Below, piece by piece: positions 43,990-55,500 of a stretch of 64,000 nt of DNA. This stretch comes from Tetraselmis striata (lineage: Eukaryota; Chlorophyta; Chlorodendrophyceae; Chlorodendrales; Chlorodendraceae): contig VCJN01000156.1 of the NCBI GenBank assembly GCA_006384855.1, positions 62,001-126,000 of the forward strand, read 5' to 3'. Below the pieces are notes generated by a model, which saw nothing but the letters and a program-made list of their open reading frames with translations, made no database searches and was not told where the DNA came from. Position numbers and translations under genes: made by a program. The stretch's first letter is position 1. Every line of letters starts with the position of its first letter.

Positions 43990-44436
43990 CCGGCCGAGGC
44001 CATGAGGGCTCGAAGCCGTAATGGTACTCGAGGGAGGATCGAACATGATTAAATCGGACCGCTCGACGAAAGCGTAATCGGCATCAGCAGGCAACGGGAC
44101 TCGCACAGCGGCAGCCACCATGCGGCGTTGCCTTAGTAGCAGGCCACGACGCGCGGCGGTGAGGTGCATGCTGTCCTTAGTGATGGGGTCGATGTTGTAC
44201 GGGTCGAAGAACGTGTTGATTGCTGACATGTCGGGTTGTAACGACTTAGCCCCAATGTGGGAGTGCTCACCAATCCAATCTACGTACCGGACGACAGTGG
44301 GAGTGGTCACCTCTTGCGGGCTGATGTTTTCGGAGTCGTGCCAAAACTCCGCGAACTGAGACTGCTTGCCGGTGTAACTCTTGCGCACCTGGGCGGTGAG
44401 GGAGCCGGAGAGAAGATCGAGAGCCCGCTTTCCCAA
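43990..44436 (-). pseudogene. tyrosine recombinase N-terminal (core-binding) fragment
   Basis: A minus-strand frame opens at 44436 and reads S-L-T-A-Q-V-R-K-S-Y, F-A-E-F-W, T-P-T-V-V-R-Y-V-D-W-I-G-E, A-K-S-L-Q-P-D-M-S-A-I-N-T-F-F and L-T-A-A-R-R-G-L-L-L-R-Q-R-R-M. This is the helical core-binding domain that precedes the catalytic domain in phage-type and DIRS/Crypton recombinases. The catalytic half (Arg, His-x-x-Arg, Tyr) is missing because the frame runs into the 67-bp minisatellite near 43990. Directly upstream on the same strand lies a gag-like coding remnant, a combination that points to a DIRS-type or Ngaro-type element without its reverse transcriptase. A catalytic-half remnant of a similar recombinase is at 3380-4090. 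Confidence 0.65.
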
Positions 44437-44449
44437 TTCGTCCGAGCGG

Positions 44450-45817
44450 AACGCTTAATGTAGACGGGACCGGAGTGAAGCAGCCCATGGGGCGACATCT
44501 TCGGGCTCGTCAAGTACGTAAGTACGACGTTTGACCGACGGAGTATCATGAGTCTGGTTTATTTCAGCAAAGTAGTCGGCCGCGGCGGTTAGGTTGCCGG
44601 CAGTTGGTGGATAATTGTTTGACGGGTTTGTCTCGACACCAATACGGGTTTGCGGGGCAAGGTTCAGGTAGCGGAAGGGCCGCCCCGCGCGCCCGTCGTG
44701 CTCGTAGCGCATGTCTCACGCGTAAAGTACACGCGCAAACGATGGTCGTTGCGAACCCGTTGCAACACGTAGTGTGTCAAGCGACGGACGCAGTGATGAG
44801 ATGGAACGGGAGGCGGGTTGTTGAGCCGTCATGTGCAGGTGTGCGGATGGTTGAGCCCCACTTGACTGTGGCTCTAAGAAGCGCCGCACACAGGAAGGTC
44901 TAAATGAAGTATGTAGGGTAGGGGGGTCCGGTCCGGACATGGGGCGCTCATCCCGCCGTCGAGCTGCCGGGATTCGTTGTGCGGCGGCCACCGAAAGGTG
45001 ACCTCGGAAAGCGCCAGCAGCTCTGACGAAAGGCGCCCCGCGCCGTCCTTCGTGCTTACCGTTGCGGCCACGCCCTCGACCACCACCGCGCCCACGTCCA
45101 CGACATGCGAGCGTTGCCGCCACCCGAGCTGTGGCCGTAGCCTTCGCGCTACTGCCGACCGTTGCCTCGAAGACCCGACGCTCGTAGTCCTTCATCGGGT
45201 CCGGAAAAGCAGAGAGCCCAAATGCTCGGCTGCAAGCTGAAAGTGCTGAGCTTGCAGTACGTCTAGCACCCCTTGGTCATCGTGCACACGCTTGATCTCG
45301 TTAAGCCGCCGCAGGAAGGCTAGACGAAAGCGAAACTCCTTGTAGATGGCCTTGGCATGATTCCGGGCGTGCACGAGGTAGGGGGCGAAGTCATGATTAG
45401 CATCGGGGACTCAAGGTAGAAGCTCGTCGAGGGCCACGCGAAAAGAACAGCCATGTGAGTCCCAAAACACATGCAAATGTCCTCTTCAGCATGGGCCGGC
45501 AAACGTTGGTAATCTTTCTGGAGGTAGTCGTTCGTAAGAAAGGTACGCAGAGGGAAAAGCCCATGCACTCGGTTGACCGGTCGAACGGCCTCATAACCGG
45601 ACTCTGCTCTTTGCAGTAGCTCTGGCACCGCGAGGTAGTCGTCCTCGTCACTCGCGGATTTTGCTCCGACACTGCCGCTATGGGCTAGCTCTAGCAAGTC
45701 AGGGCGCACTGCGGCTCCCCCGCTACCTGTCGGTTGTCCCGCGACGCGCTGCCCGGAGCGAGAGCCATGTACTACGTGTCCATCAACACCACGTTCACGA
45801 CCCGTTAGTTGGGCCAA
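44450..45817 (-). pseudogene. gag-like coding remnant upstream of the recombinase
   Basis: Minus-strand coding-like reading in changing frames. At 45817-45400: D-E-D-D-Y-L-A-V-P-E-L-L, then F-P-L-R-T-F-L-T-N-D-Y-L-Q-K-D-Y-Q. At 45374-45192: A-I-Y-K-E-F-R-F-R-L-A-F-L-R-R-L-N-E-I-K. At 45195-44716: a Gly/Arg-rich basic tail (R-G-R-G-G-G-R-G-R-G) suggesting nucleic-acid binding. A further frame at 44712-44455 ends beside the recombinase. A helical domain plus basic Gly/Arg-rich tail, followed on the same strand by a tyrosine recombinase, fits a gag of a DIRS-like element. The assignment rests on context, since I do not recognise the sequence itself. Frame breaks lie near 45400 and 45195. Confidence 0.35.
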
Positions 45818-45819
45818 CG

Positions 45820-47330
45820 ACCATGTGAGCTCGAGCAGTTATCTACACCCGCCCACAAAAGTCTTGCCCCCTTTGTCAAGCACCAATTGTAGATTGGCCC
45901 ATTATGAGCCCTCACCTTCGTTTCCGGGTGCGCCCTTCCATGTGCCATGCGTGAACATAACATCATGCGTGGAGGCAGCCCTAAGAAGGGTTTGTTGTAC
46001 TATCGTTGTAAAAGCCATACGTGTGCGTGTCATTGTTCAGGCCGGACTTAGAAATGAATTTGATAACCCTTGGTCACGAAGTCGCGAATTTTTATATCGC
46101 ACGCATATGCGTTCTATGTGTACGGCTGCACGCCAAGAGATAGCTCTACCATCGTAGAACACATTCAAAAACGCGCGCTCTCCCCGCCGTTAGCATGCAA
46201 GCATGTGAGCACTTCCCGCAAAACAGCTAATACAACAATAAGGCTTGCTCCAAAACCAGCCCACCTACGGATGTTGTCCGCATGCAATGCGCCCTTGGTA
46301 GAGCCGGGCTTCACCCGGTACTACGCAGGGTGCAGCCCCCGAGTCAGCAGGTGGGTCCATATGGTCACCTGCTAGGGCATCGTCCAGTGTATGTGATAGG
46401 GCTGGCCATCAATACGCTCCCATATTCTGCTATTGGGCAGCGCCTAGCGGGCCCCTACGCGGGGAAATCCGCCCGGGCCGAGTACATCGCCTTTTTATCG
46501 GGATCCGGGTCGCGCGGTAAGCCACTGTACTAGGGTTTGTAGGAGTACCTAACAATATTTGCATCGCCCCCCCCCCCCCCCCCCCGCCCCCCTACCCCCT
46601 CGGTTATATTTTAACCGAGGGGCCCGGCAGGCTTCGAACCAGCGCCGAGCGGAATCGCGAGCGTAACAAGCGGGCCTCCCTCCGCCACCTATCACATATC
46701 AAGCCGTTGATGAATATTCTAAGCTACTTATATCATAAAAATGTGACATTGTACCACTCGACGGTCGGCGGCGCCGGTGCTGATGTGGCGATACGGAGAG
46801 ATGCGTATAGGGCAAGACTTACGAGGGGGATTGTAGGCATGACATGCATGTTTGCTTGCAATGATTCAAGCGTCGGCTCGGCGACGGGGTCTTCTCCATC
46901 TGGCAAGGTGACTCGCGGATGTACGGATGAGACTTACACACACGGATGGTGAGTTGGGTGTAGTCTCGCAACAACCTCTGACCTTGCCCGGGACAACTTA
47001 CGGGACAATTAATCGTTGTGTGATGACAACGAAACTGGAAGATGGCAGGCTCACTTGTTACGGCTGCTTTTATGTCTACTCGTACTGCACACGAACACGC
47101 GCAACGGCGGCGGTGAACTTAGTTCATGAAGGATCTCGGAAAGTAAAATTTGGTTATTACATGCCATGTATGGGTCGTTTGATCGAGAAATAAAGTGCCG
47201 TTAATTGAGATGCGCGATGAGGCCTATGTAGTTGGAAATTATTTTTCTCGCCGTCACCGAGAGCGAACATACGGACACAGCAAGAAGTTTTATGATCATT
47301 CGCGAGTTCCAGCGATAGCCGATGACTAGC
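45820..47330. other. no supported gene; contains a tRNA-like tract
   Basis: A poly(C) run at about 46567-46597 is followed, at about 46687-46610 on the minus strand, by a tRNA-like tract: GTGGCGGAGGGAGG (A-box-like) then GCTGGTTCGAAGCC (good B box). The remaining short frames are unrecognised. Confidence 0.35.
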
Positions 47331-47335
47331 CGAGC

Positions 47336-47880
47336 TGTAACAATCGAGGCGACATTAAGTTAGTCTCACATGAACAACTCCTGCCGGCAGCATTATATAC
47401 GATACATGTACCCGTAGTCGCAGGTACACATCGAACTAGTACTCGTACACATAATAGTAATACTAATTCGTAGTATGTCGTACTCGTATAATTGCCACAC
47501 TGCATCCCCCCCCCCCCCCCCCCCCCCCGGCAAGATATCAATTCTCGACAACCTTGGGGATTAAAACTGTGACCTTTGCTAGATCCATGCATCGAAACAT
47601 ATGCTCCGATTACCATATATCGATCCCAAATGTTGTCGAGAATTGATATCTCGCAGGGGGGGGGGGGGGGGGGGGGCAAATTGTGACCTCTAGGTCCCTG
47701 GATCCGAGAACCAGTGTAACAACCCGGGCGACATCCGTCTCAAAAGAACAACTCTTGCCACATAGCAGCATTATACGGTACATATACCCGTAGTCGCAGG
47801 TACACATCGCACTAGCACTCGTCCTCATAGTGCGGGTACTAATTCGTAGTATATCGTACTCGTATAATTGTCACAGAGCA
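47336..47880 (+). repeat. dispersed repeat, copies 2 and 3, as a 378-bp partial tandem
   Basis: GTAACAA-C--GGCGACAT at 47336 recurs at 47714. The following 160 bp (AGCATTATA, ACCCGTAGTCGCAGGTACACATCG, ACTAATTCGTAGTAT-TCGTACTCGTATAATTG) are clearly alike. Copy 1 is at 16790-16930. The first unit also contains the poly(C)/poly(G) hairpin. Confidence 0.75.
47507..47678. repeat. inverted repeat with poly(C) and poly(G) outer arms
   Basis: The left arm is a poly(C) run of about 22 nt, then GGCAAGATATCAATTCTCGACAA (47529-47551). The right arm is the inverse, TTGTCGAGAATTGATATCTC at about 47634-47653, then GCA and a poly(G) run of about 22 nt. The arms of about 45 bp are separated by about 80 bp and can form a hairpin. 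Confidence 0.85.
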
Positions 47881-50780
47881 CCTCGGCTATTCAACCGCAG
47901 CCACAGCCACAGCCACAGCCACTGTCGAGCTCACTTGCCCACACGGTCTCGTCGCAAGCACATGCACATTACCCCAGCCGTGTGGCAGGACCTAGACAAG
48001 GTATGTAGTGGCGGAGCTGACATAATACGGACGACGCATCGTGCGCGCACTTGTTCTTCGGAACCTGTCATCTCCCAAGTCGACACGAGCGCGAACACTT
48101 CTACCAGCTTTGTCCAACACGCAAAGCCATGTCACTCAGCAAATCGAACGTCCGGGTAGCCTGAAAAATGTACGGTCGAAAGTGTGTGCCCAACTAGATC
48201 CGAATGGCGGCGCTGAGAAGGGCTACGTGCATCGAGCGAAGTGGCGAGGCAGCTCAGTGGGTAGAAGTAAGCAAGACACAATCGTTTACAATACCATTCA
48301 AGGCTTACAAGGTTTACAATACCATTCAATAGCAACCTTGATGTTCATCAAGGAGGAGGTGCTATAGATACGGCATCACTCACAAGTTCTCCTGCTCGGA
48401 TGATTTTCGGCGTTCCATATAATTAGTAGCCGATGGGCTTTAACAACATTACTATAGTCTACAGTCACGTGTTAGGATATTGCAGTAGTGCAATCGTGAA
48501 TATATTCGTGTTCATGACGAGCAGCAAGCTCAGCAAAAATACACTTTATCCGTATCGTCGTTATATATGTGAGAACGATGGAGTCAACACCGACGGCAGC
48601 AAGTGCGTGGTGATTCGAGACTATGCTTGCGAAACGCCTGGACCAATAACATGCATCCCATGGCGGTAAGGGAAGGCAATCTATTGGCACCGTTCTGAAA
48701 GCGGCAGCACGTGCTGCTTCTGCCCGGGCCTTTCATATGGGGTTTGAGCCATGCTGCCATGGCCCAAAGTTCCGAAAGTGTCGCTGCTGCAACTCTTGTA
48801 GACCGACCGCAACACCGGTATATATATACTCATACTTACATACATACATATATACTACTACTATGTAGACTGCCCGTTCTTACCAATGATGCGCGACGTA
48901 AGACTCGTCAATGGACTCGTCCCGACAATAACATAATGTTTCGCTTGCATTAAGTAGCCTTGCAGTTCGCGGTGCGATTGATGCGCCGCCGGCTATGAAT
49001 CAAGTACCGCGCGGACAAAATTGTTGATGATGATACTGTAGTGCGACACGCCATGTCACTCGCCACTCGCCAGCAACAGAGCAACACTGTCGTCCGCCAT
49101 TGAAAAATGCTATCTTGCCGCTCTACAGCATGATAGATGGGGAGATCAGGTCGATGGGCGGGGCTAGCTAGTGGGGTGTGGTGCTGGGATGCTGCGGACG
49201 ACTTGCGCGCAGTTGACACGAACAACAATGCTACTCCCGACATGAATAACTCGCTCCTATTGAAACATTATCTGTACTATCATTCAAATTTCAAAATAGC
49301 AATACGCCATGGCAGCCGCAAACTCACGAGCGAAAAGCCAGGAACATTATCCTGTCGCCCCGCCCGCTAGGTGGTATAAGGCTCAGCTAACAAATAACTG
49401 CCAGCCTTTCGTGCATTGGTATATGTCAAGATTCCGTGTTTGTTCCACACCATCCGTTGCTCCGAAACCAGGAGGCATGAAATGCGTGAATAACCTCGCA
49501 GCTGGTCGCGCACCCGTCAGTGGATAGACACCGGCCGCATTATTGCACAAGCGAGTGATAATGAGTAGCCCCAAGATATCCATTCTACACCGCACAACTA
49601 AGACGATCCGCAAACACCAACACCACGTCAGTCGCCCTACAGCGCGGGGACGATGGCGGCGGCGACCGGCGCGTTCTCGGCAGTACCGCGCAAAGTACAT
49701 TCTTTTGTGGATTGGCGTAGCTTCTGCCCCGAAATAGAAATATGCAGATACACCATATTATAATTTATTGACAATGTGTACGTAGTAAGTAGCAGCAGTA
49801 AAAACAAATCGGCGATAAAGGTCCTAATAATGTGTTAGTCGCTATAAATATATCCACGACATGTCATAGTGAAGACGTAGTCTGCGAGGCTGATGGCGGC
49901 GCAATAATAACGACGTCTATTTTTTGTGGATCTGTATATCGCAGGATAGAAACTCGCATATGTTTGTGGGAGGGTATATTGTCCGGCGTGCCGCACCCCC
50001 GCGCGCGCGCCGACACCCAACCACGACTACGACTAGTCTGAGAGTGCTGTAGGTGCGTGAGCGGAAATTCGGAGCACGAGCAACACGCGATATCGCGAGA
50101 CACTAATGAAAGAAGTGGTGGAGATCACAGCTAGCTTTTAAACGGCCGCTGAGAGCGTTGCTAGACGTATCGCGATGCCAAGGGCGCGAGGCTGAGACCA
50201 GTCTCACGCCTTCTCGGATGAGCAGCAGCAGGTTCGAATGTGTTTCACTAATTTTGGTTTCGGAGCAACTACCGGTATACACCACGTCACCACACATAAT
50301 ATCATCATAGCAATTCGACGCCACCTTGATAAATGCAAGCACCGGAAGTCTAAAGCCTTTGCCACAGCGCACGAATCGTGCTACATAACTGCTGCCATGC
50401 CATACCTGAGACATAGGTGAGGCGGATATGCTGTCAGAGTATTTGTGCTGTCGGCCCCATGTAAGGGAATCACATCAGCACATGGGATAGCTTGGCAGCG
50501 CGCTGCATCTGCAGCGGCACTGAGGCAGCGGCAGCAAATGATTTTCGAATATGATGACACACATCGACGCTTCATACTGCCATGCTACTTGTGAAATTAT
50601 CGCAGATCCGGCGGACAACGGCTGTAGTGACGCACTATACTGCCCTCTACCAGCAGTCCGGTTAATCATTGGTATACGTAGTCAAAAATAATGAACAGCA
50701 AGATATTGTCCCCCACCGTGGTCAGCACTGCAGTAGCAGCACTGAGCCAAGCTCGGATAATATGGTAAACATGAGGAGCC
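47881..50780. other. no supported gene
   Basis: AT-richer than the genic regions, with a CCACAG tandem (about 47899-47922) and a short ATAC/TATA simple repeat (about 48825-48860). All open frames are below 110 codons and unrecognised. Confidence 0.45.
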
Positions 50781-50787
50781 AGCAAGC

Positions 50788-50915
50788 ACAGCATAGCATA
50801 GCATAGCATAGCATAGCATAGCATAGCATAGCATAGCATAGCATAGCATAGCATAGCATAGCATAGCATAGCATAGCATAGCATAGCATAGCATAGCGTA
50901 GCATAGCGTAGCATA
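50788..50915 (+). repeat. pentanucleotide microsatellite (AGCAT)n
   Basis: About 25 nearly perfect copies of AGCAT, with two G substitutions near the right end. On the minus strand it generates spurious Met-Leu-Cys-Tyr-Ala peptide repeats in three frames. Confidence 0.97.
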
Positions 50916-51190
50916 GGGTTATCAATCTCTTTAATGTGAAATGGTGATTCGGCACTTCATGATCACGATGAGGTGACTATGCCTAGCACCTAGCCAGTGA
51001 AACTGTGACGCAACGAACTGCCCTCATATAAGGTGTCTGGGGCACATATGTCAATGAGATTTACGGAGGGTCTTCATACAGTGCATCGGTGGGGCAGATA
51101 ATCACTCGTGAAGAAATTACGCAATATCGTAAATTGCTGCCGGCGATGGAACCGCTAGTCTGCTACGACATACTACAAGCAGATTCACGC

Positions 51191-52526
51191 TCATCGCGCA
51201 GCAGACGGTCTTACACTCGGCGGCGCCTGCGGGGCGTTGGCAACTGCGCCCGACGAGATGCGGTCCTTGTAGATGCTCATGTACGAGTTGTAGTTTAGGC
51301 GCAGGAGGAACTGGCGCAGGTACGGCGCGCGGTTTGGGCCCGAGAAGAGCGGGCTTTGCAGGATGGTGTACACCGTGTTGACCTTGCGGTGAAAGTCGCT
51401 CGACAGCCTCAGCACCTGTCGTGCGGATCGGCACACACGGCGCGCAAGTTTAGGGCGCCAGGTAGGGCAGCAGGCAAAGGAGACTCCTAGGGTTCGCGAA
51501 GCGCCGAGCTGTTGGACGCCACCGGCAAAACCGACAGGCTAGTCGCGACTCTTGAAAACCTTAACTACCTACGATTAAATCCACAATAATCAGCTTGACA
51601 AACTCTACGAGGAGACAATTGACAGCAACGCATCGACAACGCATATGACAACATCGAGAGGGCGCGCTACATGAGGTGAACGACGAAAATATATTCGACG
51701 AAAATATATTCAGTCGTCAAGTCCCGACAGGATCAGCGACCGCCGACAACAGCGCCATAGTGGCACTAACGACGACATGATTGACGGGAAAAACGGCGAG
51801 AAGCGCATCGACGTCGACGACCGGCTGGCTGCGCAGAAGTGTATCGAGAGTGGCAACGACTTGGCGTTCGGCCCGTTTGAGGGTACCGCCGGCACACCTC
51901 GGTAGGCGACCCCGCATCGCTGTCCTCGCCCAGCACCGCCTCGCGGTGGACCCAGCCGCACAGCTTGCGGCACATCGCCATCATGGACTCGATGTGGGAG
52001 GAGATGTTGGAGATGTCGAGGAAGGCCTGGCTGGTGAGCGCCTTGACGTAGTCCTGGTGCGCGCGCTCGGCCTCCTTGAAGTCCTGGGCCTGCGCGATTG
52101 CTTCGTGCAGCTGGCTGTACTGCACCTCGATCACGTCCAGCTGCAGTAGAGCTGGATGTTGGTGAACACGTGGCACATGAACTGGCGGAGGCGCCACAGC
52201 GGGAGGCGCGCCTCCTCCTTGTTCCATTCCGCGCTCTGGCACGGCCGGAAACGTGCACGGGGCGCCCGCAGTTGGTCAGCGACCGGTACGTCCCGCCGAC
52301 CCAAAACAGCCCGGGGACGCACGTCGAGCGCGAGGGCGGGGCAAAATTTACAAATAACCAAGATATACGTCTTTGATACGTCCTGTAGACTTGGGAGCCC
52401 GTAGGCAATACAACGTTCTGCGCTGCAGATATGGTTGCGCAAAGGCTGCAAAGTCATATCGGCATTCGTAAACCACCCGTACCGTTTTCCCGGAAAACAC
52501 GTATTCCCATTGGCACACGTTTTTGC

Positions 52527-52564
<38 letters not shown>

Positions 52565-55500
52565 TGTACGGGTATGCGATACCATGGGATGGCTACAGGG
52601 CATGACTCCGACAGAAAGCAAAATTTCCTGCTTACGTTTGGGAAATGATGAAGATCGGGAATGGTGCCCGTCCCGGTACTCGTGCATGGCCGAGATGTCG
52701 AGACGGCAAACTGCAACTGATATCCGATATAATGATGACGGCAGCGTAGTTATTTTGTAAAAGCTGCGCTGTAGCACCGTCATCCATGTCGGCGACATTG
52801 GCGCGACTGCATCTTGGCTTGCAGCTTTAGTTCTGATAGCAGCAACCTTCAATTATGATATGACCTCCAAATGGAAACGAGAAGGGGGGGGGGGGGGGGG
52901 GTGGGGGTCCCCGCACCTTCATGTTGCGCCATGCCTCCTCCAGCTCCAGCTGCATGCGCTTGAGGCGCAGCAGGTACTGAAACAGCGTGTTGTACGACTT
53001 GAGCAGCTCCGGCGTGAGCAGCATCCCCAGCGGCCACGCCACCTGCGCGGCCGGCCAGGAGCACGCAGCCTCAGCGGGCGGCGGCGCCTCGCATCCCGAG
53101 CGGCCCGCTTCGGGGCAGCCCGGGCCGCGCGCGACGCACCTTGTACTCCATGCCCAGATAGTCCCAGTCGTTGTTGTCGTACTTCGGCATGTAAACCCTC
53201 CTCCGCCCAGCACCCTGCAGGCAGAGCGCATCCGGTGAGGTATTGAGAGAATAGGACCCAAAATGACGCGTAGTAAACTCAATGGAGATGGCGCACAAAC
53301 TTGGTCATCTACACATTAGTGTTTTTGAACCCAGCAAAGAGAGGTACTTGGAAATCAGCTCAATAATGAAGAACGAATACTGAATGGAATCTGCGACTGG
53401 ATGGTGCAGAAGGATCGATTAGATTCGCGACCAACAAACCCGATTGAATGTTATTGCGGATACGATATCATCCACGGTAAGCGGTCAACACCTTGCGGCA
53501 GAAAATGGAACGCATAGCGCGAAGTATTGTGTGTGTCACTGCACGCGAGAATGACACTTTGGGTTTGCGTGTAAGCAGCATCCTTCAGCCATTCCCCGCA
53601 AAAAAGGACTTGGAACGTTTAATTTCGGGGGAAGGACAGCACCACACAACGCCAGAAATCCTCACAATACACCAGAAACGCTGCACGGGTACATCAACTA
53701 GCGGGAAGTCGCGCAGAATGGGACTATTCTCGGGCCCAATCAAAGCGACAAGCCAAACTACAGTGTTCGGGTGCCGACAGAAGCACCGGTATGAAAGGCC
53801 TCACATCGGGCTCGCATGCAACCTTTGAATGACATCATTGCTGCATAACATTTCTGGTTAATAACATAATAGCATTCGCCATCGTTTCGGACTAGATTCG
53901 GCCTCTGGCAGGTGTAGGGCGGGGTTTCATTCGCGGTGCTTGTATCAATGGCCTCGTCGGCACGCGTACACCGTTTGGTGTGGTGCGGTGATCGGCGACT
54001 AGGGGGGAGGGGAGGGGGGCTTACAGGCTGCGAGGAAGCAGCGCCTGGCTCATCCTCGGGAGTGTCCTTGCATGTCCTGCCGGCGGGGAGCCACTGTCAG
54101 GACAGCTCAAGAGCGCACCGAGCCAGCCCTGGGCAGCAGGGGGGGGGGGGGGGGGGGGTGAGACCGAATGGTGAGGTTGCTGAAGAGGCGGTCGTCCGCG
54201 GCGGTGCTCTTGAGCGCGGACTGGTGGAAGGGGATGTTGATGTCCGAGTCCGCGGTGGCCCGTGGGGGCGCCAACAGCAGCGCGCCCGCCTCCACGAGGA
54301 AGCACTGCCAGAAGTCGCCGCGCGCCAGGAGAAAGTAGTCCTGCGCGGGTCAAGCGGCGCAGAGCAGGGGGGTCACGAGGCTGGCGGGGAGAGAAAGGAG
54401 GAAGTGATGACAGGGGGTGGGCAGAAAAAGGAGGAAGGGATGGGGATGGGGAAAGAGAGAGAAGGCGATGTAGGTACGGGTGCTGGAGCGGTAATAATAA
54501 GAACTTTGCGGAGAATAAGCCGCCCTAGCTGCCAGAGATCAAATGTAGACAAAGCAGTTGCGGAATGAGTGTTCTATAGGCTGCTTTCAAGCCCAATTGG
54601 AGGCTGCTGTAATGTGCTCTTATAGGTGCGTCTCCCTCAAACCCCCCCTCCTACCTCCACCCTCCGACCCACTCCCCCCTCCTTCTTGCCTCGCCTCCTC
54701 TCCCTGTCCCTTCCTTATAGGTCCCGCCGCACCCAATAATACAAACCCGCTTAATGAGCCTCACATTGCTGGGCTCGCTAGCAACACATGGGAACAGCAC
54801 TTTACTTCCCCGATGGCATGGGTTTCAAGCCTGGAGAAGCTGGGCGGTATTCCCAGATGTGGAGGATTTCCTGAGAATCCCAAGTTGGATTCCTGGAATT
54901 TCCCAGGGATTCCTGGAATTCAATCTCTTGGAGTTTGCATCCATGGAATTCCTGGAATCCCTGGGGCGCACCGCTGACCAGGTGAGTGACATGTGTCATG
55001 ACCCTTCCTTGAGCGGGGTTGTAGGGGGGAGACTGGGTGGGGGCGGCGGGAAGGAGAGCTTTCCCGGAGGAGTTGGGGGAGGGGGTAGGTGGGGTGGAGG
55101 GGGGGGGGGGGGGTGGGGCATGGAGGAGGCATTGGTCATCGGAGAGTGAGTCGCGCAACGCGGCCATGTGGCGATGTGGTCTTAGAGCAAGTCTGCTGGG
55201 CGGTGAAGACAAGCGAGGCAAGCTGATCTGATTCAATCCCTGTTTCGGATTGGCCGAGGCGGAGGGGCGGCGGACCTTGAGCGCGCGCAGGTGCGAGGGC
55301 AGCTCCGCCGCCACCACCACCAGCTGCCAGAGGTGGCCAGCCACGTTGGAGCGGATCTGGAAGGGCCATGGGGGCGCTCAGAGGATGACATGGCAGCGAA
55401 GTGAAGGGCTTTCGGATGGTAGAGGGTTTTATATTATCAAATGCTGTTTGCTCATGTAAGATTAGGTTGGACTGAGGCTGCTGTTCTTTTGGCATGGATG

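Larger units (their letters stand above)
40536..43990 (+). repeat. tandem duplication, 1.44-kb first copy and about 2.0-kb second copy
   Basis: The block starting GGGGATGATTTCATC at 40536 starts again at 41980, an offset of 1444 bp. Shared stretches include GTTTGCCAAAAG/TCTGCCAAAAG, TCTTCGGGAAGGGTTTGGGT, GAGGGGCCA-AGGGCCTAAG, CAGCGCTACCCGGGATGGCT, CAGCTCCTCGGGCGGTA and TTGCGCCGTACCG. Each copy ends in a 67-bp minisatellite. The second copy has the longer minisatellite, plus a poly(G) run (42689-42708) and a 60-bp insertion around 42240-42295. There is no coding content. Confidence 0.85.

Noticed and set aside
50666-50955. Met-Leu-Cys-Tyr-Ala repeat proteins
   Set aside because: Translation of the (AGCAT)n microsatellite in three frames.
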